Under the pieces are notes generated by a model that did no database searches, was not told the DNA's origin, and saw nothing but the letters and a program-made list of their open reading frames with translations. Below, in pieces: positions 1 to 7,886 of a stretch of 17,985 nt of DNA. This stretch comes from an uncultured Fretibacterium sp. (lineage in GTDB: Bacteria; Synergistota; Synergistia; Synergistales; Aminobacteriaceae). Within the stretch, counting starts at the first letter, position 1. Every line of letters starts with the position of its first letter. The translations under genes and the position numbers were made by a program. Where the stretch lies: positions 1 to 17,985 of the forward strand of contig CALBPU010000143.1 of assembly GCA_937899395.1 (NCBI GenBank), read 5' to 3'.

Positions 1-2
1 GG

Positions 3-77
3 ATTGATAAAATCGCCGTTGCTTTTTACTGGTTCGTTAAGACTGTTCTGTTAATGATAGAATGGTTTACCCGTTAG
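3..77 (+). CDS. C-terminal end of a small hydrophobic protein (partial at left edge)
   Basis: The frame from base 3 is open to a TAG at 75-77 and gives 24 residues. They are rich in Phe, Trp, Val, Leu and Ile and end in a short Trp-Phe-Thr-Arg tail, as in the last membrane helix of a small membrane protein. Its start lies outside the window, so neither family nor length can be known. The stop codon falls inside the 5' arm of a perfect hairpin (72-94). It could also be a chance open frame, since 24 codons are few. Confidence 0.3.
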   Translation: MDKIAVAFYWFVKTVLLMIEWFTR

Positions 78-94
78 TTCGGGTGTAACTAACG
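72..94 (+). repeat. Perfect 8-bp inverted repeat overlapping the upstream stop codon
   Basis: CGTTAGTT at 72-79 pairs perfectly with AACTAACG at 87-94 around a 7-base loop. The 5' arm contains the TAG stop of the partial frame. Part of the 3' arm (TAACTA, 86-91) can instead pair with TAGTTA at 108-113, so two alternative RNA folds are possible. No T-run follows directly, so this hairpin alone is not a terminator. Confidence 0.5.
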
Positions 95-99
95 ATATG

Positions 100-138
100 T
101 AGGGGTCTAGTTAGCTCCCTCACCACTGCCCCTATTTT
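100..138 (+). terminator. Candidate rho-independent terminator of the left-edge gene
   Basis: TAGGGG (100-105) pairs with CCCCTA (129-134) and is followed by TTTT (135-138). The stem is GC-rich but only 6 bp long, and the loop of 23 bases is large. The loop also holds a second near-palindrome, roughly 102-119. It lies 22 bases after the stop of the left-edge frame, where a terminator is expected. An attenuator or a small structured RNA is an alternative. Confidence 0.4.
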
Positions 139-248
139 ACCATATCAAACATCAAAAATTCAGAATGACAAACTTAAAAATCTGTGCGAAAATAATAAAA
201 CTTATATTTCCACGAATAATTTTAGAACGAAAAGAAGGCATTTTAATT

Positions 249-3200
249 ATGCTGAGAAAAATTTTAACGTTTTTTTTAATATTATCTTGCTTAGCAATAT
301 TAACTAACGGGGCAGAGGCTTCTCCTGAAAATTGGTTGAAACCTTGGGGAAAAGAAATTGAACTTCAAATATTTGCGAATCACCCTTTCAGCGGCAAATC
401 TCATGCGACACTTAAAGGAGGATATGCCGTTGATTTTGTTACAGTTCCCAGAGTTGGAACAAGGGGCGATTATTCCATTAAGTGCAATAAACTTTATGCA
501 CCTACAAGCGGAAAAATTATATGCAGCAATTTTTGGGACGAAACGATGAAGTTATCAACCGCTACTGCGTCATGTCCATACGGTCATGATACAAATAAAG
601 ATTACTCCCAAGCTTATGGCCATCATATAATAATTGAACCTGATGACGGAGGAGAGAATTATCGCTTCATAATGGGACATTTCTATTCTCAAGATTGCGC
701 ACCTCTCGAAACATTCAAACAAACGGACGAAAATGGGAATATAGTTTACAGAGTGAATAAAGGAGATTTTATTGCTTATTTAGGTAATACAGGAAATTCA
801 TATCCGGCTCATCTTCATTTTGAATTGATTAATCAGACTGATAAAAGCAAGTGGGAAGATATTAAGCTTTTCGGGATAACAAGAGAGCAATTCGGATATG
901 ACGGCGATGGAGATAAACTTTTCGGGGATATAACCGAAACGAGCGAAGAACCTCCGCAAACTGATATTCCTCCTTCAATTACAATCGAAAATAATTACCT
1001 CATTCAATGGCCTATCACGAAAAAAATTGATTTCTCACTCGTTGCAACAGGCTCAGAGCCTATTACATGGAGTCAAAAAAGCGGTTCGCTTCCTTCAGGT
1101 GTGAAAATCAACGAAAACGGAAGCATTACAGGTACTGCAACTCAATCAGGTAAATTCACTTTCACAGTTCGAGCGAAAAATTCTGTCGGTGAAGATTCCA
1201 GAACTTTGATTCTTGATATTTATGAGGCAAACGAATTACCGAAAATCACTACAACATCAATTAAAGACGCTACGATTGATAAAAGTTATTCAGTAACGAT
1301 TAAGGCTTCAGGAAGAAAAATTACAAAATGGACTGCTTCAGGACTTCCGATAGGTCTGGAAATTAATGCAAGTTCGGGAAAAATTTCGGGCACTCCGACC
1401 GAACACGGGACTTTCACCTTAAAAATTACTGCGAAAAATGAATTGGGCTCTGTTTCAAACACTTTGTCGCTCAATGTCTGCAAAGAACCTTCAATAATTA
1501 CAACTTCAATTCCAAGTACAGGTTACACTTACGAGAAATATTCAGGCGTTACTTTCAATGCTGATGCAACACCTGCACCAACTTGGAGCATTACCGTTTT
1601 ATCGAGCCTTCCGCCCGGTTTGAAAATTAACAAAAATACAGGTGAGCTTTCGGGCACTCCGACTACAAAAGGCACTTATAATTTCACGGTTAAGGCAACT
1701 AATAAAATCGGTTCGGATACGAAAAAATTTAAGATTGTTGTTAAAGTAGGAGACCCTCAAATTTCAACAAAAAGTTTGCCGAAAGCTAAAGTCGGTACAG
1801 CTTACAGCACTCAGCTAACGGGAAATAATTTACCTTCAGGAAGTGCTTGGGCTGCTACTTCAACTCTTCCCGCAGGATTGACGCTTTCAAAAACGGGAAT
1901 TTTAAGCGGTACACCTCAGAGAGCAGGAACGTTTTATATTGATGTCAAAGCCATAAACAAACAGGGCGTTCAAGTAATGAATAATTTTACGCTCAATGTT
2001 ACAGGTACCATGAAAATTACAACGGCTTCACTGTCAGACGCTACTGTCGGTGAAAAATATAAAATTACTTTGAAGGCTTCGGGTGCAACGTCTTATATGT
2101 GGTTAGCAAGGTCAACTCTTCCCGCTGGTTTAACTCTTTCATCGAAAGGGGTTTTGAGCGGTACGCCTGTTCACGCAAGCGATAATTCTACGATTTATGT
2201 TAGGGTTCTTGATGCTTACGGCGGATATACTGACAAAAATTTTTCGTTGAAAATAACTGACGGTCTGGCAATCACTACCGAATCTCTCAGCAACGCAACT
2301 GTCGGAAAAAATTACGAGGCAAAATTAATGGCAACAGGTGCAACTGATATAGCATGGTGTGCTAGAAGTTCATTACCGCCGGGCTTAATGCTTACTTCGG
2401 ACGGAGTTTTGAGCGGTACACCTGCCTGTACGGGAAATTACACTGTATACGTTAGGGCGATCAATGCTTACGGAACGTATGTTGATAAAAATTTGAAGCT
2501 TACTGTCGGAGGCAACGAAAAAAATTCTGCACAAGCTTATAACATGACAGTCGGAAAAAAATTTGAAACAAGTTTTTCGATTTCGTTCCCTAACAGGTCA
2601 GGTGATGTAACGTTATCGAAAAGCGGAACAATGCCGAAAGGTTTATCGCTATCATTAATCGGTACTACCGTAAAAATTTCAGGTACTCCGAAAGCAGCAG
2701 GAATTTTCAGAGTTAAAGCAACTTTGAAGGACAAAGCAGGAGCTTCTGTTTACAAATATATATCTCTGACAGTTTACGACAATTTGAAAATTTCAACTGG
2801 CCAAACTTTAACGAGCGGAAAAGTCGGTAAGAAATACAGCAAGACATTGAAAGCAACAGGATCAGATTCTTTTGTGTGGTGTTTTGAGGGTGGAAACGGT
2901 TTACCGTCAGGTTTAACAATATCGCCTTCAGGAGTTTTAAGCGGTACGCCTCTATATACTGCTAATAAATATGTGCACTATTTCAGAGCTTATACTCCTT
3001 ATGGAACTTATGTTCAAAAGGGATTTTATCTTACTGTTATTGACAGTTCGACAACTTCAAATTCATCGAAATCAAATTCATCATCACCGACAAAAGACAC
3101 ATCGCAAAATGAAAATCAAAACGGCAATAATGAAATTGATACGCAGGAAAATCAACAATCCGAACAAAATCAAATTGACACACTAATAACCGAACGAGGT

Positions 3201-3653
3201 GATTCAGCTTTGAACGAGGAAATTTTAACAGGCTTCAAAAATGACGGCTATATCGTTGCGGCTATGCTTCCTAAAATTGAAGTTACTGATGAAGGAATAC
3301 ACGATTTCACAGTGTCGCTCGATAAAAATGTTCCTGTAGGTTCAAAACTTTTATGGCGTTCACTTCCGCTGAACGGTGCGAATATTAATGACGATGATGA
3401 CAGCGCATTGTTTGCAAATCGCAACGGTGAAGAAATTTCAACATCACCCGAAGATTTTAACGTTATTGTGTCGGCATGGTTAAGAACTGATACAGCTTAC
3501 GAACCTGTAATCTTAGCTAAACCTGAATATTCAACCGAAGCAAATTCTGAATCTGATTCTCAGGAAAAAATTTCGAGCAGCGGTTGTAACATCGGAGCAT
3601 TCGGAATTGTTTTATTATTAATGTCGATAGGAGCTATTAAGGGGAAAAATTAA
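249..3653 (+). CDS. Secreted M23-like peptidase with eight Ig-like (He_PIG) repeats and Synerg-CTERM tail
   Basis: This is a predicted surface protein of 1134 residues. The start at 249 is preferred over the in-frame ATG at 165: AGAAGG (233-238) lies 10 bases before it, and it puts a classical signal peptide at the N-terminus, probably cleaved after residue 24. Residues about 40-215 are an M23 metallopeptidase-like domain. The candidate zinc ligands are His52, Asp62 (in Tyr-Ala-Val-Asp-Phe) and His190 of the His-Leu-His motif, with His144 as a second active-site His. The long His52-Asp62 spacing occurs in a known M23 subgroup. Residues 241-932 are eight repeats with the LPxGLxLxxxGxLSGTP signature of putative Ig domains. 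A Ser/Asn/Gln-rich linker follows, then an uncharacterised domain (about 999-1090). The end has Gly-Cys1113, a hydrophobic stretch and a Lys-rich tip, matching Synerg-CTERM. The role is probably cell-wall or glycan interaction at the surface; substrate unknown. Confidence 0.85.
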   Translation: MLRKILTFFLILSCLAILTNGAEASPENWLKPWGKEIELQIFANHPFSGKSHATLKGGYAVDFVTVPRVGTRGDYSIKCNKLYAPTSGKIICSNFWDETMKLSTATASCPYGHDTNKDYSQAYGHHIIIEPDDGGENYRFIMGHFYSQDCAPLETFKQTDENGNIVYRVNKGDFIAYLGNTGNSYPAHLHFELINQTDKSKWEDIKLFGITREQFGYDGDGDKLFGDITETSEEPPQTDIPPSITIENNYLIQWPITKKIDFSLVATGSEPITWSQKSGSLPSGVKINENGSITGTATQSGKFTFTVRAKNSVGEDSRTLILDIYEANELPKITTTSIKDATIDKSYSVTIKASGRKITKWTASGLPIGLEINASSGKISGTPTEHGTFTLKITAKNELGSVSNTLSLNVCKEPSIITTSIPSTGYTYEKYSGVTFNADATPAPTWSITVLSSLPPGLKINKNTGELSGTPTTKGTYNFTVKATNKIGSDTKKFKIVVKVGDPQISTKSLPKAKVGTAYSTQLTGNNLPSGSAWAATSTLPAGLTLSKTGILSGTPQRAGTFYIDVKAINKQGVQVMNNFTLNVTGTMKITTASLSDATVGEKYKITLKASGATSYMWLARSTLPAGLTLSSKGVLSGTPVHASDNSTIYVRVLDAYGGYTDKNFSLKITDGLAITTESLSNATVGKNYEAKLMATGATDIAWCARSSLPPGLMLTSDGVLSGTPACTGNYTVYVRAINAYGTYVDKNLKLTVGGNEKNSAQAYNMTVGKKFETSFSISFPNRSGDVTLSKSGTMPKGLSLSLIGTTVKISGTPKAAGIFRVKATLKDKAGASVYKYISLTVYDNLKISTGQTLTSGKVGKKYSKTLKATGSDSFVWCFEGGNGLPSGLTISPSGVLSGTPLYTANKYVHYFRAYTPYGTYVQKGFYLTVIDSSTTSNSSKSNSSSPTKDTSQNENQNGNNEIDTQENQQSEQNQIDTLITERGDSALNEEILTGFKNDGYIVAAMLPKIEVTDEGIHDFTVSLDKNVPVGSKLLWRSLPLNGANINDDDDSALFANRNGEEISTSPEDFNVIVSAWLRTDTAYEPVILAKPEYSTEANSESDSQEKISSSGCNIGAFGIVLLLMSIGAIKGKN
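969..3044 (+). repeat. Eight tandem Ig-like repeats of about 85 codons
   Basis: The repeats begin near codons 241, 329, 411, 499, 585, 669, 752 and 841 of the surface protein. Each contains a VGxxYxxxLxAxG strand, a Leu-Pro-x-Gly-Leu turn and a Ser-Gly-Thr-Pro turn. Repeats 4, 5, 6 and 8 are also close at DNA level: GTTTTGAGCGGTAC recurs at 2151 and 2406, with near copies at about 1899 and 2934. This suggests recent duplication inside the array. Repeat 7 is the most diverged and has lost the usual Trp. Confidence 0.8.
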
Positions 3654-3671
3654 TGCCCTTTTTTATAAAAA

Positions 3672-3702
3672 ACAACAGGAGAATTTTTTATTCCCCTGCT
3701 GT
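3672..3702 (-). terminator. Bidirectional terminator between convergent transcription units
   Basis: A 12-bp stem (3672-3683 with 3691-3702) closes a 7-base loop. Read on the minus strand all 12 positions pair, two of them as G-U wobbles, and a T-rich tract follows (3671 down to 3667). Read on the plus strand the same two positions are A-C mismatches, and a CTTTT follows at 3703. It therefore looks optimised for the minus-strand operon ending in ptb, but could also stop the plus-strand surface-protein transcript that ends at 3653. Confidence 0.75.
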
Positions 3703-3727
3703 CTTTTAACATTACAAAAATTTTTTC

Positions 3728-4660
3728 TTAGCCCTGATGATGAGCAAGCATTACAGCACCGGCGATTGATAATAATTTTGCTCTCGGTGAATCTGCACGG
3801 CTTGTTAATACTACAGGAGCTGCCGCACCGATGATTAATCCTGCTGTCTCGCTTCCCTTTGCAAAGAAGCTGATTGATTTCGCAAGGGCGTTTCCGACTT
3901 CAATCTGAGGAACAAAAAGTACATCTGCGTGGCCTGCAACGGCTGATTTAATGTGCTTAATCTTTGCTGCTTCCTCGTCGATTGCGTTGTCAAGTGCTAA
4001 AGGACCGTCAACGATACAATTCTTAATTTGTCCTCTCTGATTCATTTGGACAAGTGCTGTTGCGTCAAGCGTGCAAGGCATATCGGGATTAACAAGTTCA
4101 ACTGCTGCTAAACATGCTACTTTCGGTGTCTCTACTCCGAGTGAACGTGCAAAATTTACCGTGTTCTGTACGATGTCGGCTTTCATTTTCAAATCCGGAT
4201 ACATGTTAAATGCTCCGTCAGCTATGAAAATTACTCTGTCATATCCCGGAATTGAATGGAAATAGCAATGTGAAATTGCTCTCTTGCCTACACGAAGTCC
4301 GACTTCTTTATTGAGCATTCCTCTAAGGAAATGATCCGTATGAAGCTGACCCTTCATATAAATGTCAGCACGCTTTGATGAAACTTCCGTTACAGCAACA
4401 ATACCGCAAGCAGCTTCGTTTGTTTCGGGGATAATGTGATAATTTGCTTCAGCAGCTCCTGCTTCTGCGATACAGGCTTTAACTTTCTCAGGATTGCCGA
4501 CGAGTGTAGCATCAACAAGACCCATTTTACGGGCTTCTTCGATTGCTGAAATAAGTCCCGCATCTTCAGCCATTGCTACTGAAATTCTCTTGCGACCCTT
4601 CTCTGCACAAAGTTTTGCAGCCTCTTCAATTAACTGTGATAAAGAACGAATCTGTTCCAT
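3728..4660 (-). CDS. ptb: Phosphate butyryltransferase
   Basis: This 310-residue protein matches the phosphate acetyl/butyryltransferase family over its whole usual length (about 300). It should catalyse reversible transfer of an acyl group between CoA and phosphate (butyryl-CoA or branched acyl-CoA to acyl phosphate) in the cytoplasm. Visible signatures are Gly-Pro-Leu-Ala-Leu-Asp-Asn-Ala, the Val-Gly-Asn-Ala-Leu-Ala-Lys segment, and a C-terminal Ser-Arg-Ala-Asp-Ser-Pro-Arg-Ala-Lys motif. The start has a perfect AGGAGG (4668-4673) at 7 bases. It is the last gene of the minus-strand cluster, 85 bases after the aminotransferase and just before a terminator. No butyrate kinase gene, the usual partner, is next to it. 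The upstream aminotransferase suggests branched-chain 2-oxo-acid-derived acyl-CoAs as possible substrates. Phosphate acetyltransferase activity cannot be excluded. Confidence 0.88.
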   Translation of the reverse strand: MEQIRSLSQLIEEAAKLCAEKGRKRISVAMAEDAGLISAIEEARKMGLVDATLVGNPEKVKACIAEAGAAEANYHIIPETNEAACGIVAVTEVSSKRADIYMKGQLHTDHFLRGMLNKEVGLRVGKRAISHCYFHSIPGYDRVIFIADGAFNMYPDLKMKADIVQNTVNFARSLGVETPKVACLAAVELVNPDMPCTLDATALVQMNQRGQIKNCIVDGPLALDNAIDEEAAKIKHIKSAVAGHADVLFVPQIEVGNALAKSISFFAKGSETAGLIIGAAAPVVLTSRADSPRAKLLSIAGAVMLAHHQG

Positions 4661-4745
4661 AAAATAACCTCCTGATTAAAATTTTTATATCAAAAACTTC
4701 AGAGCAAAAACCCTAAAGATTTTTCACTTTAACAATTTAACAAAA

Positions 4746-5579
4746 TTATTCAAGCCATTTTTCAATATGCTTTTTGTAAAGCTCGGCAATTTTTCTCGTA
4801 ACTTTTCCCGGCCTGCCGTCTCCGATTGTAATTCCTCCGATTTTTACAACGGGCACAACCATTTTAATGCTTCCTGTTATAAATGCTTCGGAAGTTTTTT
4901 CGCTCGAAAGTTCAGGCCATAAAGGACAACGTTCTTCGACATTAAAGCCTTCCTCTTTTAATAATTCCATAACAGCCATTCTCGTTGTACCTTTTAAGAC
5001 ACGGTTTAACGGTGCCGTAACTATTGTACCGTCTTTGAGTACCAAAAAGAAATTGCTGTGTCCTGCTTCAGTTATTTCACCGTTAGGACAATATAAAACG
5101 TCGCTAGCGCCTGCGGGAAGTTGGAACGTCATTCGGTAGTTCGTACTCTTAACTGCGGGGTCATCTCTTCCTGCTCTGATAGGCTCAAGAGTCATGCCCT
5201 TCTCAAATTCTTCAGGCGTAATAAATCCGGGATCTTCAAACAAAACAAAAAATCTCGGAGATTCAAAACAACCTTTTTCAGCGTCAAAAGCATCTCCGCC
5301 AGTTAAAAACGTCCTGACTCTGACATCACGGCCGACTTTTTTAATCCCTTCACGAACTATATTTTTCATAAATTCGACATCAGGAATATTAACTATGCAA
5401 GAACTTTTTGCGCTGTTAATAAATCTCGTCATGTGAGGTGTAAGCATTAAAGGCTTGAGATTGATTGAGGCAAGAGCTTCAAAAACTCCTACACCCCTTT
5501 GAATAATTAAATCTGAAATAGGCAAAACCGCTTCTTCAGGTTTAACAAATTTTCCGTCGATATAACAAAGTAATAACAT
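4746..5579 (-). CDS. Class IV aminotransferase (branched-chain or D-amino-acid type)
   Basis: This is a 277-residue fold-type IV PLP enzyme, normal in length for BCAT, D-alanine aminotransferase or aminodeoxychorismate lyase. The N-terminus (Tyr-Ile-Asp-Gly-Lys, then Arg-Gly-Val-Gly-Val-Phe-Glu) is typical. Lys144 in Val-Lys-Ser-Thr-Asn-Tyr is the expected Schiff-base lysine. Glu171 and Ser-Asn-Phe-Phe (175-178), then Leu-Lys-Gly-Thr-Thr-Arg, form the PLP phosphate pocket. The frame is open to an ATG at 5630, but that start would overlap lptD and add a basic 17-residue extension. The ATG at 5579 sits 19 bases after the lptD stop with a weak GCAGG before it, so I chose it. Substrate class is not settled by motifs; being next to ptb makes branched-chain amino acid catabolism plausible. 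Confidence 0.82.
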   Translation of the reverse strand: MLLLCYIDGKFVKPEEAVLPISDLIIQRGVGVFEALASINLKPLMLTPHMTRFINSAKSSCIVNIPDVEFMKNIVREGIKKVGRDVRVRTFLTGGDAFDAEKGCFESPRFFVLFEDPGFITPEEFEKGMTLEPIRAGRDDPAVKSTNYRMTFQLPAGASDVLYCPNGEITEAGHSNFFLVLKDGTIVTAPLNRVLKGTTRMAVMELLKEEGFNVEERCPLWPELSSEKTSEAFITGSIKMVVPVVKIGGITIGDGRPGKVTRKIAELYKKHIEKWLE

Positions 5580-5598
5580 AAATTTTTTTACCTGCTTT

Positions 5599-7341
5599 CT
5601 AATTTTTTTTGTCGTCTTTAGGAATCTCACGAGGTCTTACAAACGGATCAACTTCGAGTTTCTGACCGAATGAAGCCTGCGAGTTTGGAAACGCATTTAT
5701 TGATAATGATAAACCTATTTTGTCATCTCCGTTTAACGTCCTGTCGTTCTTGTAATGCAAATCCCACACCATACAGTCTGTTACCCATTGAATGCTGTAA
5801 AGAATTTCGTCAATCATATCCTCATCAAGATCATAACTTCCTCTTAATGACGTATAAACTTCACGTCCTAAAGGAAATCTGATTTTTTGGTGAATCCTAT
5901 CTCGTTTCTTGAATTGATCCCAGTGCATGGGACTTTCACCCCAAATATATTGCCGTTCGTATCCTGTTCCTAATTCAAACGCTCCTATTTTATAACGTAA
6001 TCCAGTAAAACTCCTCAGCATTTCATGGTCAGCATCGTTGCTGTCATAGAACCATGCAGCACCTTGACTGTCTGAAAATAATTCTATATCTCTTTTTTCG
6101 TCTAATAATTTCTCAAAGTAATTTCTGAAACCTAATCCGTAACGCGCAATATTAGAGCCTTCAGGTTGACCGTAAATATTCTCTCTGAAACTTCCGTAAG
6201 CCGCATAAACTACAGCCCATGAATAATTTGAACTCTTAAAATAAGGTGAAGTGATTATAAATTCGGGTTTGCGTTCCAATCTTCCCTTAAATTCTTCAGT
6301 GCTGTTTTTTTGGTCATCAATATATTCGTTTTTGCTCCAATTTAATCGAGCTGTCCAGCCGTTATTTTGATATATTAACGAAGCATAGGGTCTCCACACT
6401 CTATCACGCCACGAATCGTCCCAAGAATGTTCAACGCCTGCTAAAATCGAAAAATGATTATCAATTTCCTGTTCAAGTTCAACCATAAATTCCAAGCCCG
6501 CTTTACTTGCCCATGACAAACCTAAAGACGCTGAACCTGTATCCCAACCGATCGTGCCTGTAATTCCCAATCCTGTACCTCTGGTTGAGCTTCGTTGAAA
6601 ATAAGGTAAAAATGAATATGTTACAGCCCTTCGTTTTAACTGCACTACATAATCAAGAGGCGCTGTGAATAAATATGTATTTCCCAAATATACTTTAGGT
6701 TTTTTTGCGATAACTTTTTTGTTCGGAATGAATGTTATAACTTTTGATTCTAATCTGTAATGAGGGTGTTCAAGAGAACAGGTTGTTAAAACGACATCAC
6801 GCCATTGAATTATAAAATCTTCGGCAGTACCTTTAACAAGCCCGCGTTCTTCGGCAAGTTCCCAAGGAATAACGTTAAGTTCAGTACCGTAAATATAAAG
6901 CATTCCTCCGTCTTCACCGACAGCGACATTTGAAACCGCTCCTCTTAAAACTCCTTCTCTGCTGTTCAGATCATAATCAAGATTATCGCCCTTAATAGTT
7001 CGAGTACCGTTTGTCAATAAAACCTGTTGACCCGGAAGAGGCATTGCCTGAACTTTTTGAGAGTCAGCGTCATATTCGATTCTTTCGGCCATGATTTGAG
7101 TGTCTTGGTAATTTAAGACGGCGTTACCTTCAGCGAATGCCTGTCCTGTTTCATCGTTAAAAGATACTCTGTCAGCATTAAGAGTTACTCTGTCAGGAGG
7201 AACAGTTTCCTGTTCAATTTCCTGATATTCGTTAATATAATAATCCTCAAAATCTGCCGCAAAAATTTTTTCGTTATGTAAAGATATAATTATTAATGCG
7301 AACAAAAATATTATTTTTTTGTTTTTATAGGCTTTAGCCAT
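5599..7341 (-). CDS. lptD: LPS-assembly outer-membrane protein LptD (OstA), short form
   Basis: This 580-residue protein should insert lipopolysaccharide into the outer leaflet of the outer membrane. A signal peptide (about residues 1-28, Ile-Phe-Ala end) is followed by an OstA/LptA-like beta-taco region (about 50-150) with repeats of the form 'DRVSFNDETGQAFAEGNA'. A Thr-Thr-Cys segment near 187 leads into alternating aromatic strands that form the barrel. At 580 residues it is clearly shorter than the E. coli protein (784). Only a few Cys are visible, so the E. coli disulphide pattern is unlikely. The gene overlaps lptC by 31 bases and has its own GGAGG (7351-7355) 9 bases before the ATG. 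Order lptC-lptD in one operon supports the call. Confidence 0.85.
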   Translation of the reverse strand: MAKAYKNKKIIFLFALIIISLHNEKIFAADFEDYYINEYQEIEQETVPPDRVTLNADRVSFNDETGQAFAEGNAVLNYQDTQIMAERIEYDADSQKVQAMPLPGQQVLLTNGTRTIKGDNLDYDLNSREGVLRGAVSNVAVGEDGGMLYIYGTELNVIPWELAEERGLVKGTAEDFIIQWRDVVLTTCSLEHPHYRLESKVITFIPNKKVIAKKPKVYLGNTYLFTAPLDYVVQLKRRAVTYSFLPYFQRSSTRGTGLGITGTIGWDTGSASLGLSWASKAGLEFMVELEQEIDNHFSILAGVEHSWDDSWRDRVWRPYASLIYQNNGWTARLNWSKNEYIDDQKNSTEEFKGRLERKPEFIITSPYFKSSNYSWAVVYAAYGSFRENIYGQPEGSNIARYGLGFRNYFEKLLDEKRDIELFSDSQGAAWFYDSNDADHEMLRSFTGLRYKIGAFELGTGYERQYIWGESPMHWDQFKKRDRIHQKIRFPLGREVYTSLRGSYDLDEDMIDEILYSIQWVTDCMVWDLHYKNDRTLNGDDKIGLSLSINAFPNSQASFGQKLEVDPFVRPREIPKDDKKN

Positions 7342-7886
7342 TGGATTACGCCTCCCTGTTGTAATAATATCACGCCGGAGTTATCCATGCTTGCAGTAGG
7401 AGTACGTAATAAAAATTCCTCATCATAAACTATAAGTCCTTCAGGAAAAATGAAAGTGTTATTTTTTTCAGTCCAATTCAGTTTAGGGCTTTCAAGTATA
7501 AAATTTCTGTTTTCATTTCTGAGAGTGCCTGAAAGTCCGTTAAGGGTAGCGATTTTTTCATCGTTTGAATAAGTTCCGTTATTTCCGAAGAAAGTCCATT
7601 CGCCTTTATCACCGCTTAACTCTCTTTTAACGTCAAGGGATTTAACATTAATAGCCTCACCTTCACGTTCGAGATAAGGAATTTTGACGCGCCACATATC
7701 GCCTGAAACTTCACGTGAAAAATTTATATTTTCCATGACCATACCGGGCATTTTCATAAGGCTTTCACGCAATAAATCAATATCGAGATTCATATCGCGC
7801 ATGGCATATTGAACCAAAATAACGAGGCCGATAAATAACAGCCCCAATAAAATTTTTCCCTTTGAGATTTTGAATTTAAGTTTCAT
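7311..7886 (-). CDS. lptC: LPS export periplasmic-bridge protein LptC
   Basis: This is a 191-residue bitopic inner-membrane protein. A Lys-rich N-terminus and one transmembrane helix (about 11-27) precede a periplasmic beta-rich domain, the layout and length (about 190) of LptC. LptC links the LptBFG transporter to the LptA/LptD bridge. The C-terminal part contains the short repeated strands typical of this fold (Gly-x-x-Gly-Thr-Tyr, then Leu-x-Gly-Leu-Ser-Gly). Its ATG overlaps the stop of the RelE-like toxin gene (ATGA, 7883-7886), and no good Shine-Dalgarno is visible, only a weak GGTG. Its translation therefore probably depends on reinitiation after the toxin reading frame. It overlaps lptD at its 3' end. 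Confidence 0.8.
   Translation of the reverse strand: MKLKFKISKGKILLGLLFIGLVILVQYAMRDMNLDIDLLRESLMKMPGMVMENINFSREVSGDMWRVKIPYLEREGEAINVKSLDVKRELSGDKGEWTFFGNNGTYSNDEKIATLNGLSGTLRNENRNFILESPKLNWTEKNNTFIFPEGLIVYDEEFLLRTPTASMDNSGVILLQQGGVIQWLKPIKTKK

Noticed and set aside
165..248. Upstream in-frame ATG for the surface protein
   Set aside because: It adds a 28-residue extension ahead of a clear signal peptide and lacks a good ribosome site; the ATG at 249 has AGAAGG at 10 bases.
4706..4724. AT-rich hairpin between aminotransferase and ptb, considered as a terminator
   Set aside because: The 7-bp stem is almost all A-U with a wobble pair and no T-run outside the stem; too weak to call.
5580..5630. 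Longer N-terminus for the aminotransferase
   Set aside because: It would overlap the end of lptD and add 17 basic residues not seen in the family.
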